NCBI GenBank assembly: GCA_964451365.1
Contig: CAYVIB010000001.1
Span: forward strand, 1-64,000
Source of the DNA: CAYVIB01 sp964451365
GTDB taxonomy: Bacteria; Pseudomonadota; Gammaproteobacteria; Pseudomonadales; Cellvibrionaceae
Length of the DNA: 64,000 nt
Direction: 5' to 3'
Shown here: one piece after another, positions 27,601 to 34,491 of the stretch
Position numbering within the stretch: the first letter of the stretch is position 1
Layout: every line of letters starts with the position of its first letter
The notes under the pieces: generated by a model
What the model was told of the DNA's origin: nothing
Seen by the model: the letters and a program-made list of their open reading frames with translations, nothing else
The model's database searches: none
Position numbers and translations under genes: made by a program

Positions 27601-28841
27601 AAGCGCATGTGGAAGAGATGTTATATGATCCGGCCGGGGATTTACTCAGATCCGATCATCTGTTCAATCCTGAAACCGGTTTGCGAAAATCAACTTACAA
27701 GGATGTCGAACACGCATACGATGCTGCTGGAAATTTGGTGGAGAAGAAAGGGAAGAATATCTTTTTCCACTTTGAATGGGACAGTGACAACCGGCTGATA
27801 CAATCCACTGATAAAGATGGCCGCACCACTTTATATGGTTACGATGCGCAAAGTCGTAGAATATTCAAGAAAACCGGCGGCAGGAAAACAGCTTTCTATT
27901 GGGATGATGATTGCCTTATTGGGGAGGCGAAAGAGGGGGCTGAAGCCAGAGAGTTTGTTTATTACCCCGGCACATTTGTGCCGTTGGCACTTATCGAGGC
28001 CGACAGGCAAGTCTACTATTATCAAAACGATATTAATGGCGCGCCCCTGGGTGTGTGCTCATCCACGGGCGTGGTCGTTTGGTCTTCAGATAACGATGTA
28101 CTGGGCAAGGCACACCTTTCTCGCGACAATGCGATCGACAACCCATTACGGCTGCAAGGACAATATTACGACAATGAAAACGGATTACATTATAATCGCC
28201 ATCGCTATTATGACCCGGACGTCGGCGCTTTTATCACACAGGATCCGATTGGGTTGTTGGGTGGCGTAAACGTTTATCAATATGCGCCTAACATCATGGG
28301 ATGGGTGGATCCCTTGGGGTTGAAGTGTAAAACCCTGGATAAAAAACAGATCGATGAACTGAAAGACCTTGTTCAGAATGACCCGGAAAGAGCGTTTTTC
28401 AAACTCAAGGAAATGATTCGTAAAAATGAGCTGGACTTTGGTACGGAAAAGGATGGCGCAGTATTCTGGGGAACTTCCAGGCACGCAGGGACAGATAACA
28501 TGTCAATTGCCCAAGCCTGGGCGAAAGCCAACGGCAAAACGACGCTGGAGCAAACTGCCGGTGGCCGTGTGCTTGAACAGCTGAATTTATTCGATAAATC
28601 AAACGACTTCGATCCCGCGAAAGCGGCCAAGCTTTGGAATATGGCTTCAACAAAATTTGCCGAGGGGGCAAGCGGCAATGTGAATGTTTTCAATACCGGT
28701 GCTAACCGGTTTGGGCCGTGGGGTGAAAGGACCTGGTGGAGAATAGAGAAACCCGCGTTACTGAGAAACCAGGCGGTTGACTCCATCACGCGGAGAACCA
28801 AGGACGGGACGATATCCAAAATCGGACATGTTAAAAAATGA
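24672..28841 (+). CDS. PAAR-Rhs polymorphic toxin with ADP-ribosyl-cyclase-like tip
   Basis: 1,389 residues starting at GTG 24672 (overlap GTGA with the preceding stop). Residues about 1-115 are a PAAR-like tip domain (HPHIGIVFDPIDYIPI, MPPGNEDEIFMGSTTV). A glycine-rich hydrophobic stretch and a basic region follow, then the Rhs shell from about 215 with many YD repeats. The core ends in the usual autoprocessing motif DPLG in GWVDPLGLK (about residue 1215). The 171-residue toxin tip (nt 28326-28838) has Trp1266 (VFWGTSR), Glu1293 (TTLEQT), Trp1322 and Glu1331 (LWNMASTKFAEGASGNVNVF). CD38 has WS..., TLEDT and FWKTVSRRFAEAACDVVHV at matching places, with Glu226 catalytic. Predicted activity: NAD cleavage or cyclisation in the target cell. 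The match is by eye. Confidence 0.93.
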   Translation: MIPIAKHFDPVLGIDIHILTIPPVGPVPIPHPHIGIVFDPIDYIPILGSTVKVNGVPRATAGTSGKPIPHIPLGGPFAMPPGNEDEIFMGSTTVLADEAPLSFAALPVLSCQSVGMIAPIRKKPKKTFGMTLPTTVVMPIPAGMPVLVGGAPTIDMLGVGMALGLAGLGKAFKKFKNSNLSKKLGAKFKKAKQKACKNMKPGFLKCKVLRAEPVNSITGEVVVEQSDFTIDGRITIEWNRYYSSRSEYRGVCGNGWETPADIRLVIDAEGQALFYEGGPGARVFPHLPDDLATPREEETGNPNNRSVMELVDGAVLTLNNGCFTVRTKEGRYYQFQRSRINFNKRQRQTATLLIEKIFDDYHNSLSFVRDQHGELLRIEESAGRTIIVTSREGLIHKLAFYHPRENQLRPLARYEYDADGNLITVFDALDMPYRFEYRQDLMTRHTDRNGLSFYYEYDQQTKNGKCVHAYGDNGLYDYRFEYQPRITVFTNSLGHKTSIEFDENNLPLKETDELGLVEAYEYDDAGRTKAVIGSSGGRTEYQYDLRGNLIKLTRPDGSLMRVVYDRDDNPAQITDPNGNVWKQVWNDRHRLIRQITPDGQANYFSYDGYGQISAYTNPLGHQTVVVLNSEGSNIQSLLDPLGNRRLFSTDIFGNIIRERSPTGRVTGYQYDSKCRLTGVINPSGTSKSYAYDGEDNLIHVQDELGNITRLEYSGLGEVSKRINPDGTSLHYERDTDERLIGVVNERGQKVSLLRDPRGRLIEKIDYWGNPTIYRYAGDACETEDALGRKTAFEMDTLGRIIEKTLHDGTVERYQYDASGNLVRHENPDLVCTRKYDAQNRLIEEKQGEFLVCYEYDALGNRTRRTSSHGNDIQYKYNALNQVESIAINNDPPFQISRDADGYAVKERFAQQLTRGYRYNDDGHLVQQSTSTAISTIFDFKYEYDAAGNLVSRTDFRKGTSYFSYDPMGRVKKSVDPKAHVEEMLYDPAGDLLRSDHLFNPETGLRKSTYKDVEHAYDAAGNLVEKKGKNIFFHFEWDSDNRLIQSTDKDGRTTLYGYDAQSRRIFKKTGGRKTAFYWDDDCLIGEAKEGAEAREFVYYPGTFVPLALIEADRQVYYYQNDINGAPLGVCSSTGVVVWSSDNDVLGKAHLSRDNAIDNPLRLQGQYYDNENGLHYNRHRYYDPDVGAFITQDPIGLLGGVNVYQYAPNIMGWVDPLGLKCKTLDKKQIDELKDLVQNDPERAFFKLKEMIRKNELDFGTEKDGAVFWGTSRHAGTDNMSIAQAWAKANGKTTLEQTAGGRVLEQLNLFDKSNDFDPAKAAKLWNMASTKFAEGASGNVNVFNTGANRFGPWGERTWWRIEKPALLRNQAVDSITRRTKDGTISKIGHVKK

Positions 28842-29161
28842 CCAGACCAGACCTGAATATAAAAGTGAAAGCAGTTAAGCCGCCAAACCTAAAGACAGCG
28901 GTACATATAGTTCGAGGATACTCAGATGATCCTGTGGGATCTATCCTTGGAAAGCTAAAAGAGGAGGAGCCTTTTTATTGCACCACGCTTTTGGCTTCCG
29001 AGTTCTATAGCGGCTGGAGAGATTTGTACGGACTGGTCCATGAATTGGACGAAAACGATATTACGGTTGAATTGATTGTCAATGGAAAAGTTCGTGGTAT
29101 TGATTTTGTTGAGGAGGTCAAGGAAATTGTTGAAAATATCAAGAGGAGCGATATTTATTAA
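28838..29161 (+). CDS. Probable immunity protein for the Rhs toxin
   Basis: 107 residues, ATG 28838 overlapping the toxin stop codon (ATGA). It is small, without signal peptide or membrane helix, and mixes strands and helices (VKAVKPPNLKTAVHIVRGYS, FVEEVKEIVENIKRSDIY). I recognise no family. Position, size and translational coupling are those of an immunity gene that protects the producer and its sisters from the preceding toxin. A cytoplasmic immunity protein fits a toxin acting on a cytoplasmic target such as NAD. Its DNA is more AT-rich than vgrG, typical for the variable tip and immunity segments of Rhs loci. Confidence 0.8.
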   Translation: MTRPDLNIKVKAVKPPNLKTAVHIVRGYSDDPVGSILGKLKEEEPFYCTTLLASEFYSGWRDLYGLVHELDENDITVELIVNGKVRGIDFVEEVKEIVENIKRSDIY

Positions 29162-29572
29162 GCGTGTATTGAATGTAAGTGCCATGGGGGCATGTTAACC
29201 AGTAAGGACATTGTAGGGAAAACCAGGGCGGCGTTGGAGCAAGAGCACTCCAGAAAATTTACCAGCACCGCAACGAAAATACTCCAAGTAGTACAGTGGC
29301 CAGGTTCTCGGCCTGACTACCCTCAGCGTCGCCAGTAGCAGTAGAAAACTTTTTTCATGGGGGATTAGCCCACCCGGATGGGGGTACTTGTAAATAAGCG
29401 TAGCATTGATGTTGATCGTGAAGATGATCTGGATCAAAAAGTGTTCCATCTGCTTTGCGGTTATTCATCTTTTTTCAGTACATACAAAAAACTTCCTGCC
29501 ATAATGCCTCAGTTGCTCGATTTTTGCTTCAAAAAGAAAGGTGCGCAACGTGTTTATGCGGAGGACTGTTCG
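29162..29572. other. Gene-free stretch after the immunity gene
   Basis: A frame is open here from 29378 into the next gene, but it has no good ribosome-binding site or family-like sequence before ATG 29573. I see no terminator or second immunity gene in it. Confidence 0.5.
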
Positions 29573-30022
29573 ATGAAAGTGGAAACATTGCAGGACCTGA
29601 TCGACTGGACCAGGCAGACCCATCAACATCTTTCCCAATGTCTCGAAAGCAGCCGGGCCGGGCAGCGGGAAAACGAGGCGAAGGAGTTGCTACAGTATCT
29701 GGCGGATCACGAGAAGGCACTTGTCCGGGCTGTTGAGCAAACGGAAAAGGAAGCTGCCCCCGAGGTGTTGAAAACCTGGGTGCGCGACTATGTGGGCGAA
29801 ACGCCCATCGACCCTCATCTGGCCTGTTTGGCGCCGTATGGGAATATGAACGCCGACGAACTGATCGACAGTATTGTGGATGTGCACAACCAGGTGATTG
29901 ACCTTTACCGCTATTTATTCAGTCGGGCGGATAGTCCCGAAGCGCGCGGCCTTGCGGAGAATCTTTTGTCACTGGAAGAGCATGCGGCGATGTTGTTGGC
30001 AGAGGAAGAGCCGGTTGAGTAG
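29573..30022 (+). CDS. Ferritin-like four-helix protein, function unknown
   Basis: 149 residues from ATG 29573, which has GGAGG eight bases ahead; the frame is open from 29378 but the upstream part is poor. The whole protein is predicted helical: LQDLIDWTRQTHQHLSQCLE, LLQYLADHEKALVRAVEQTE, IDSIVDVHNQVIDLYRYLFS and LLSLEEHAAMLLAEEEPVE. Histidines and glutamates recur on successive helices (ADHEKAL, LEEHAAML), the pattern of ferritin-like or rubrerythrin-like diiron proteins. I cannot name the family. It is followed by a decayed nitrate transporter gene, which may or may not be related in function. Confidence 0.7.
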   Translation: MKVETLQDLIDWTRQTHQHLSQCLESSRAGQRENEAKELLQYLADHEKALVRAVEQTEKEAAPEVLKTWVRDYVGETPIDPHLACLAPYGNMNADELIDSIVDVHNQVIDLYRYLFSRADSPEARGLAENLLSLEEHAAMLLAEEEPVE

Positions 30023-30086
30023 CTACAGAGTCCCAACACCCCCGGCGCATTAACCTCCGTTTGGATTGCTCCCTTTATCATCGATG

Positions 30087-30442
30087 GTATGCGCGATATG
30101 CACGATGGTTTTGTCCCTGGCGGCGGCTTACTACATGTAGATGGCGTGTCAGGCGGTTCACCCGGAAGAATATTTCATGCCCTTCTTCTTAACATTTCTC
30201 GGGCTTTTTGTCGCCAGCGGCGTGGGCAACGGCTCCACGTTCCGGTCGATCGCCAATATTTTCCCTTGAGAACAGGCCGCCCCGCGCTGGGATGGACATC
30301 GGCGGTCGCGACTTACGGGGCATTCTATATTCCTTACGTGTTTGGCGAACAAATTGAAGCGGCCAAGCCGGAACAGGCGATGATGAGGTTTGCGATTTTT
30401 TATCTGGTGGTTTTATTTGCGGCGGGATGGAGAGTTTTATAA
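30087..30442 (+). pseudogene. narK: Nitrate/nitrite transporter (NarK-type MFS) C-terminal remnant
   Basis: Read with one frame change, the DNA encodes the C-terminal part of a NarK-like transporter: PEEYFMPFFLTFLGLFVASG, then GVGNGSTFRSIANIFP, then ALGWTSAVATYGAFYIPYVF and a closing hydrophobic helix. There are in-frame stops TAG at 30138 and TGA at 30267, and a one-base deletion just after, in AAPALGW. The N-terminal two thirds are missing. GNGSTFR and the GWTSAV..YGAFYIP region are diagnostic of nitrate transporters in other bacteria. The gene is therefore dead, pointing to loss of nitrate uptake at this locus. Confidence 0.87.
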
Positions 30443-30732
30443 TCCTTGAGTGTGGGGGCGGCCGATTGTGTGATCAAACTCTGTTGATTGGTACATTACT
30501 TTTGCTTAAACCAGCCCAATAAAAAGCCACCGTTTGGGACGTCTGCAGGTGCTGAGAGTCCGGGCGGGGGAATTGACTCGGGCTTTCCATGCCCTCGGTC
30601 CTGCGGACCGCCGTCGCTTCGCTCCCGCGCCCAAAATTGCGGGGGTCTACTGAAAAGCTGCTATAACCGATTGAATTTAATGATTTATTTTGTTTTTTGA
30701 TGCTGCGGATACCCCCAAAAGTACCCCTGTTT
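30443..30732. other. Probable left edge of the integrative element
   Basis: No gene is seen. The stretch includes hairpin-forming GC-rich DNA (about 30560-30650) and, at 30708-30727, GATACCCCC directly followed by AAAAGTACCCC. The same two words occur near the integrase at 35766-35788 (AAAAGTACCCC, then GATACCCC). Such repeats near both ends are what arm-type integrase sites look like, so the element's left end is placed here tentatively. Confidence 0.4.
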
Positions 30733-31566
30733 TCAATTTTGTGCAGTATAAAAAGGTGATTCTCTAATTATATCTGCGGCGATAAATTGGGTTAAAAAGA
30801 ATCCTTGCCACACTCGCTCAGGCTCCGTTTCGATTTCTGTATATCGCTTCCCGATGGCCGGGAAAACTGAGAGTTCAGGAAGTATCCAGCGCCAATGTTC
30901 TGGAGCCCCAACCTCTAACGCTCTTCCTAACGCGGTAGGTAGGCAATGACCAATCTTTTTAGCTTCTTTGATCGTAAGACCTTGTTTCCACGCAATATAG
31001 GATTTTAAAAATGACTCCATTGCTAACCCGCATGAAAGGATCGCTCGCGAACAGTGTTTTTGTTGTTTGAGTATTGATACCGACGCCGTTAATTCCTGGT
31101 CGCCAGCTGAAAAAAAATCTCTTGCAGTACTGTTTGTGTTGAGGTGTTTTAGCAAGCCACCTCGGTCAGTAGCGTATTCAAGAACATTGAACCAGTGAGT
31201 CAGATAGGCCTGAAATTCGTTTGTGTCGGATGTCAAGTCTATCTTTGTGGCATCCGGCATCTCATGCAAGCTTTCCAAAGGGTCCAAGTCAACAGTTCCA
31301 AAAAAGACGGGGATTGAAACTGACCAAAACTGAGCATCATAAAAGAACATTGCTTCGTATAATTCCACAGGCGCTGTGGCGCTTGGGCCGGTCCTGGCCT
31401 CAAACCAGGCGAAAATCTTCTTTGCCGTATCAGACCCTATTTCGACAGCAATTTGAAATTCTTGCGCGTATCTGCTGATAGCCTCCCAAGGCCGCTGTTG
31501 TGGCTCAACATTTTGCTTACGAAAGTCCTTGTTAACCTGGTCTAACCATTCGTCGGAAACCATCAT
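30733..31566 (-). CDS. Hypothetical protein with possible HEPN-like helical domain
   Basis: 277 residues; I do not recognise it. The N-terminal two thirds are mixed (FFYDAQFWSVSIPVFFGTVD). The C-terminal third contains SRAILSCGLAMESFLKSYIA followed by KIGHCLPTALGRAL, reminiscent of HEPN domains, in which a helical pair with a KxxxH-like region occurs in many defence RNases. The canonical RxxxxH motif is not clearly present, so this is weak. It is the leftmost gene of the presumed integrative element, where cargo or defence genes are common. There is no signal peptide. Codon use is AT-richer than the chromosome around it. Confidence 0.65.
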   Translation of the reverse strand: MMVSDEWLDQVNKDFRKQNVEPQQRPWEAISRYAQEFQIAVEIGSDTAKKIFAWFEARTGPSATAPVELYEAMFFYDAQFWSVSIPVFFGTVDLDPLESLHEMPDATKIDLTSDTNEFQAYLTHWFNVLEYATDRGGLLKHLNTNSTARDFFSAGDQELTASVSILKQQKHCSRAILSCGLAMESFLKSYIAWKQGLTIKEAKKIGHCLPTALGRALEVGAPEHWRWILPELSVFPAIGKRYTEIETEPERVWQGFFLTQFIAADIIRESPFYTAQN

Positions 31567-31670
31567 GCACTCCAGATAATTGATCGATGGGAGTTATATA
31601 ACCTCCGATTGACCACGACAACCCCTCATGTAGTCACACCTTTAACAAAAGTTCGCGGGTTTGCCCACCG

Positions 31671-31756
31671 TATTTTCAATATAGGCGGGAAGGACCCAAC
31701 AGGAGGGGGGGTGGTCGAATACCCCCCTCCCAATTTCCCGCTTATACAAGAAAATA
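31671..31756. repeat. Long nested palindrome
   Basis: TATTTTC (31671-31677) pairs with GAAAATA (31750-31756). Inside, GCGGGAA pairs with TTCCCGC, and the core GGAGGGGGG (about 31702-31710) pairs with CCCCCCTCC (31722-31730). The result is an imperfect stem of about 86 bases in total. It sits between the hypothetical gene and the integrase fragment. It could be a transposon or recombination end, or a replication-related structure of the element. Confidence 0.55.
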
Positions 31757-31777
31757 GGCGAGACCGGTCACGGAGCT

Positions 31778-31796
31778 AGAAAGTTTTGAACTTTCT
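31778..31796. repeat. Short perfect palindrome
   Basis: AGAAAGTT (31778-31785), loop TTG, AACTTTCT (31789-31796). It lacks a T run, so it is not a typical terminator. It lies 50 bases before the integrase fragment. Confidence 0.5.
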
Positions 31797-31846
31797 GACC
31801 CCCTACCCACCAATACTGGACATTACCCCCCATAAAAAAATGACTG

Positions 31847-32163
31847 ATGAAAACAAAACAGCCACACATTATCCCGCTGAGCCGCCAGGCGCTGGCGATT
31901 CTGGAAGGCTTGCGGCCGATAACCGGTAGAGGCAAATACGTCTTCCCGAGCGCCAGAGGATTCAGCCGGCCGCTAAGTGAGAATGGCGTCAGGACCGCGT
32001 TAAGCTCTCTCGGATACGACAACGACACCATGACACCCCATGGCTTCCGGACAATGGCGCGCACGCTGCTGGATGAAGTTCTCGGGTTCAGAATCGAGTG
32101 GATCGAACAGCAGCTTGCCCACGCCGTGAAGGACGCAAACGGCCGGGCATACAACCGCACTTC
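31847..32163 (+). pseudogene. Integrase fragment, inverted copy of the catalytic half
   Basis: The frame encodes KTKQPHIIPLSRQALAILEG through DANGRAYNRT, nearly identical to the C-terminal catalytic part of the integrase at 34492-35724, but on the opposite strand. It contains the catalytic HGFR (here PHGFRTMART), but the N-terminal arm-binding domain, the first active-site arginine region, and everything after YNRT are missing. It cannot work alone. With the intact gene it forms a 320-base inverted repeat about 2.4 kb apart. It is best explained as the relic of a second, related element that once integrated at this site. Confidence 0.88.
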
Positions 32164-32251
32164 GAAAAACAAGGCTCATCCCCTCGGTGTCCGAGGCGTT
32201 CAAAAAAGATAAATAGACCCCCTATCCCCCAGGGATCAGCGCGAGAAACTA

Positions 32252-32629
32252 TTAAACCGGATTTCTACTGTCGTACCGGCCACCTACACAAGGCAAACGG
32301 TTAAGGGCGACCCTAAAACCTGCCGGGGAAATGATTCCCTCACGAAAAGCAATCTCCCGATGTCTAGGGAAAATGAGATTTGGTTGAACTCGTTTACGGT
32401 GGTAAAAAAGTGTCCATGCTGGGGTATCTGGATCGTCGCAATATGCGACCAGGTGCCAATACCTCTTTAATCTAAGCTCATCAAGCGCAACCCCGAGCCA
32501 GAGTAGATATGGATTGTCTTCAGGAATATTCAGCCGTTGGGCGATCAGCGGTTTGGCGAACTGTGAGTCAGGACAGAACTTAGGATAGGGGGTAAGCGGA
32601 ATATTGAGGCCGAACATGTCTTCAGTCAT
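32252..32629 (-). CDS. Hypothetical protein of the integrative element
   Basis: 125 residues, unrecognised: FGLNIPLTPYPKFCPDSQFA at the start, then LYLLWLGVALDEL-like (PYLLWLGVALDELRLKRYWH) and a basic end. It overlaps the AlpA-like gene by 8 bases (start 32629, its neighbour stops at 32622), so both are translated from one mRNA together with the excisionase-like gene. No signal peptide. Small genes of this kind downstream of alpA are common in satellite-like elements. Confidence 0.6.
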   Translation of the reverse strand: MTEDMFGLNIPLTPYPKFCPDSQFAKPLIAQRLNIPEDNPYLLWLGVALDELRLKRYWHLVAYCDDPDTPAWTLFYHRKRVQPNLIFPRHREIAFREGIISPAGFRVALNRLPCVGGRYDSRNPV

Positions 32630-32873
32630 GCGTCACCTCTTTTTGGCATTTTCCTACGTCGTTAGCTTCAGCTTCTATCTGGCTGATAAATTCATGGATA
32701 TCAGCTCGTTTCCAGACGGTAACCCTTGGGGTAATTTTTATGCCTTTGGGAGCTTTACCCCGGCTGACCCAAAGCCACCAAGTGCTTTTGGAAATTCCCA
32801 GGAGCTCAGTGACTTGCGGCAGGCGATAGAAGCCAATATCGGTAGTTGCGGGTAGGGTTGAATGATTTGTCAT
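32622..32873 (-). CDS. AlpA-family helix-turn-helix regulator
   Basis: 83 residues with a MerR/AlpA-type winged helix: YRLPQVTELLGISKSTWWLW, then VSRGKAPKGIKITPRVTVWK and the end helix RADIHEFISQI. Proteins of this type activate excision genes in P4-like and similar elements. The ATG overlaps the stop codon of the preceding excisionase-like gene (32870-32873). Confidence 0.82.
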   Translation of the reverse strand: MTNHSTLPATTDIGFYRLPQVTELLGISKSTWWLWVSRGKAPKGIKITPRVTVWKRADIHEFISQIEAEANDVGKCQKEVTHD

Positions 32874-33076
32874 GGCTTCACGTCCTCCACATGGACGTTT
32901 GCCTTTATGAAGTCCTGAATGTCGGACGTGCGATACCTGACTAGCCGGCCTACTCGAACATATGGAATGTTGACGGTTTTACGACTACGCCAAGTGGTCA
33001 GGGTGTGGGAGGTTACGCCTAGTTTTTCGGCCGCCTCTTCTGTGCTTAGCAGCGCTGGCGATTGGTTTTCGTGCAT
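32870..33076 (-). CDS. Excisionase-like helix-turn-helix protein
   Basis: 68 residues fitting the helix-turn-helix 17 (excisionase/MerR-like) pattern: LLSTEEAAEKLGVTSHTLTT, WRSRKTVNIPYVRVGRLVRY and RTSDIQDFIKANV. Such proteins bend DNA at att sites and direct integrase toward excision, or act as small regulators. First gene of a tight three-gene unit (33076 to 32252). Confidence 0.82.
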   Translation of the reverse strand: MHENQSPALLSTEEAAEKLGVTSHTLTTWRSRKTVNIPYVRVGRLVRYRTSDIQDFIKANVHVEDVKP

Positions 33077-33159
33077 TGGTTATGCCCTCGTTTGAATGAA
33101 GTACACGGGGCATGATAGAAGGCGGGATTCTCAATAACCTGGTTATTGAGACTAAAATT

Positions 33160-34077
33160 TTACTTGTCTCTGGTTTTCTTTCTTGCGTCTGTGAAATATC
33201 TACTGAAGCTTTTTCTAGATAGGCTTTTTACTCCATCCGTTTTGTCAGTATGCAACCTATCACCTTGCCTCCAAACTAAATAATCACCCGGGATTTCAAT
33301 TGGTTCGTTGGGGTATTCAGGGATAAGCGCCCACAGAGCGTCAGCGGTCCATCTTTTACCGTTTGTGTCTTCTTCAGAGAGCTTTTCACGAAGAAATAAG
33401 TGTAGTGGCTCCATTCTTGTTTTGGACCTGCCACCCTTTTTTCCGGTGGAACTTTTCGTGAATTCATAACTGTAAGTGGCCGATGCTGTTTCTACTCTGG
33501 CAAAGAAAATTTCAAACTGGTGCGCACATAGAATATCGGCTGGCGAAGCACTACCGTAACGGAAAAAATCATTTAAGAACTGGTACGCACCGTGTTTATA
33601 GATAACTAGAGCTGAGAGAGCCGAATTTTGCATTTGTTCCCAAGCCGCCATCAGCTTTGTATTTTTGCTGTTTGGCTTGTTGTGCGCCGGCGAGGTCAGG
33701 TATGCGAGGAATTTTAACCGCCATTCAAGAGTTGCCAGGCGCATGGCCTTCCGTTCTATTTGCTCCGGACAGAAGAAATGGTTTGTTAAGCTGGAGACGA
33801 TACCACCTTCTGGTTTGTAAGCGGGTTTCCTTTCATAAATTAGGGTCTCCCACTTGTCGATATCGGGATACTTGCTTGGCTCATGCCATGCCCCTGACGG
33901 AACTTCGTCTATATCGGTGGAAGAAAAGACTTCAATCCCATCAGACCAAAAGTAGTATGCATGCTTGGCGAGCATTTCTTTATTAATCAGTCGTTGTCTC
34001 TCAACGAGACTGAGAAGAGTTTCGCCTTCGGAATTTTGCACAACCGCTCCCAAACGGTACCCAACCTGAATCACCAA
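33160..34077 (-). CDS. Hypothetical protein of the integrative element
   Basis: 305 residues, not recognised. Sequence is mostly helical in the middle (MRLATLEWRLKFLAYLTSPA) with a basic stretch SSTGKKGGRSKTRMEPLHLF and a basic C-terminus (SRKSFSRYFTDARKKTRDK). There is no signal peptide or membrane helix. Placement between the integrase block and the excision genes, and the basic regions, suggest a DNA- or RNA-related role within the element, but no catalytic motif is seen. Base composition is AT-rich like the rest of the element. Confidence 0.65.
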   Translation of the reverse strand: MVIQVGYRLGAVVQNSEGETLLSLVERQRLINKEMLAKHAYYFWSDGIEVFSSTDIDEVPSGAWHEPSKYPDIDKWETLIYERKPAYKPEGGIVSSLTNHFFCPEQIERKAMRLATLEWRLKFLAYLTSPAHNKPNSKNTKLMAAWEQMQNSALSALVIYKHGAYQFLNDFFRYGSASPADILCAHQFEIFFARVETASATYSYEFTKSSTGKKGGRSKTRMEPLHLFLREKLSEEDTNGKRWTADALWALIPEYPNEPIEIPGDYLVWRQGDRLHTDKTDGVKSLSRKSFSRYFTDARKKTRDK

Positions 34078-34138
34078 GCCAGGGCGGGTGGGTTTCCCGC
34101 CCGTTCAGGAGCTACCCTAGGCTTGGCAAACTCTGCGA

Positions 34139-34474
34139 TTAATAACTAACTGGTTCTACCCCAAAGCATTTATAGATTGGGTCCAGATCCTGTGCCGCTT
34201 GATTTCGGAGTTTCTGGACATATTTCCCCATCGATTCAACCAGGCAGTCCACGTTATTTCTGGTGTCGCATTCGTTTTCGATCGTGTACATGGCTTGGGC
34301 TAGCTGCTGAATCCCCTCCGCTGCGTACAACAATTCATCCATAGTTCTAGATACTACTTTGAAGTGGCTTTCATCCAATGAACCAGATGCTTTAACGCGT
34401 TTCCCAATGCTTCCGAATTCGCCACGTGTCATAGTGCCACCATCTTCCTTTAAATCGCTGTTTTCTAAGCTCAT
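34139..34474 (-). CDS. Small hypothetical protein next to the integrase
   Basis: 111 residues, mainly helical (HFKVVSRTMDELLYAAEGIQ, QLAQAMYTIENE, MGKYVQKLRNQAAQDLDPIY). No family recognised. Its start lies 17 bases after the integrase stop codon, so it is likely cotranscribed with the integrase. Confidence 0.6.
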   Translation of the reverse strand: MSLENSDLKEDGGTMTRGEFGSIGKRVKASGSLDESHFKVVSRTMDELLYAAEGIQQLAQAMYTIENECDTRNNVDCLVESMGKYVQKLRNQAAQDLDPIYKCFGVEPVSY

Positions 34475-34491
34475 TATTCAGCCTCGTTTTT

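Noticed and set aside
30565..30590. GGCGGGGGAATTGACTCGGG as the left copy of the ssrA 3' end (att site)
   Set aside because: It resembles the tmRNA end GGCGGGGGGATTTGAACCCC, but mismatches are too many and it lacks the TGGTGGA end; too weak to call an attachment site.
32604..32855. Plus-strand open frame of 83 codons
   Set aside because: Antisense to the AlpA-like gene, whose helix-turn-helix is clear.
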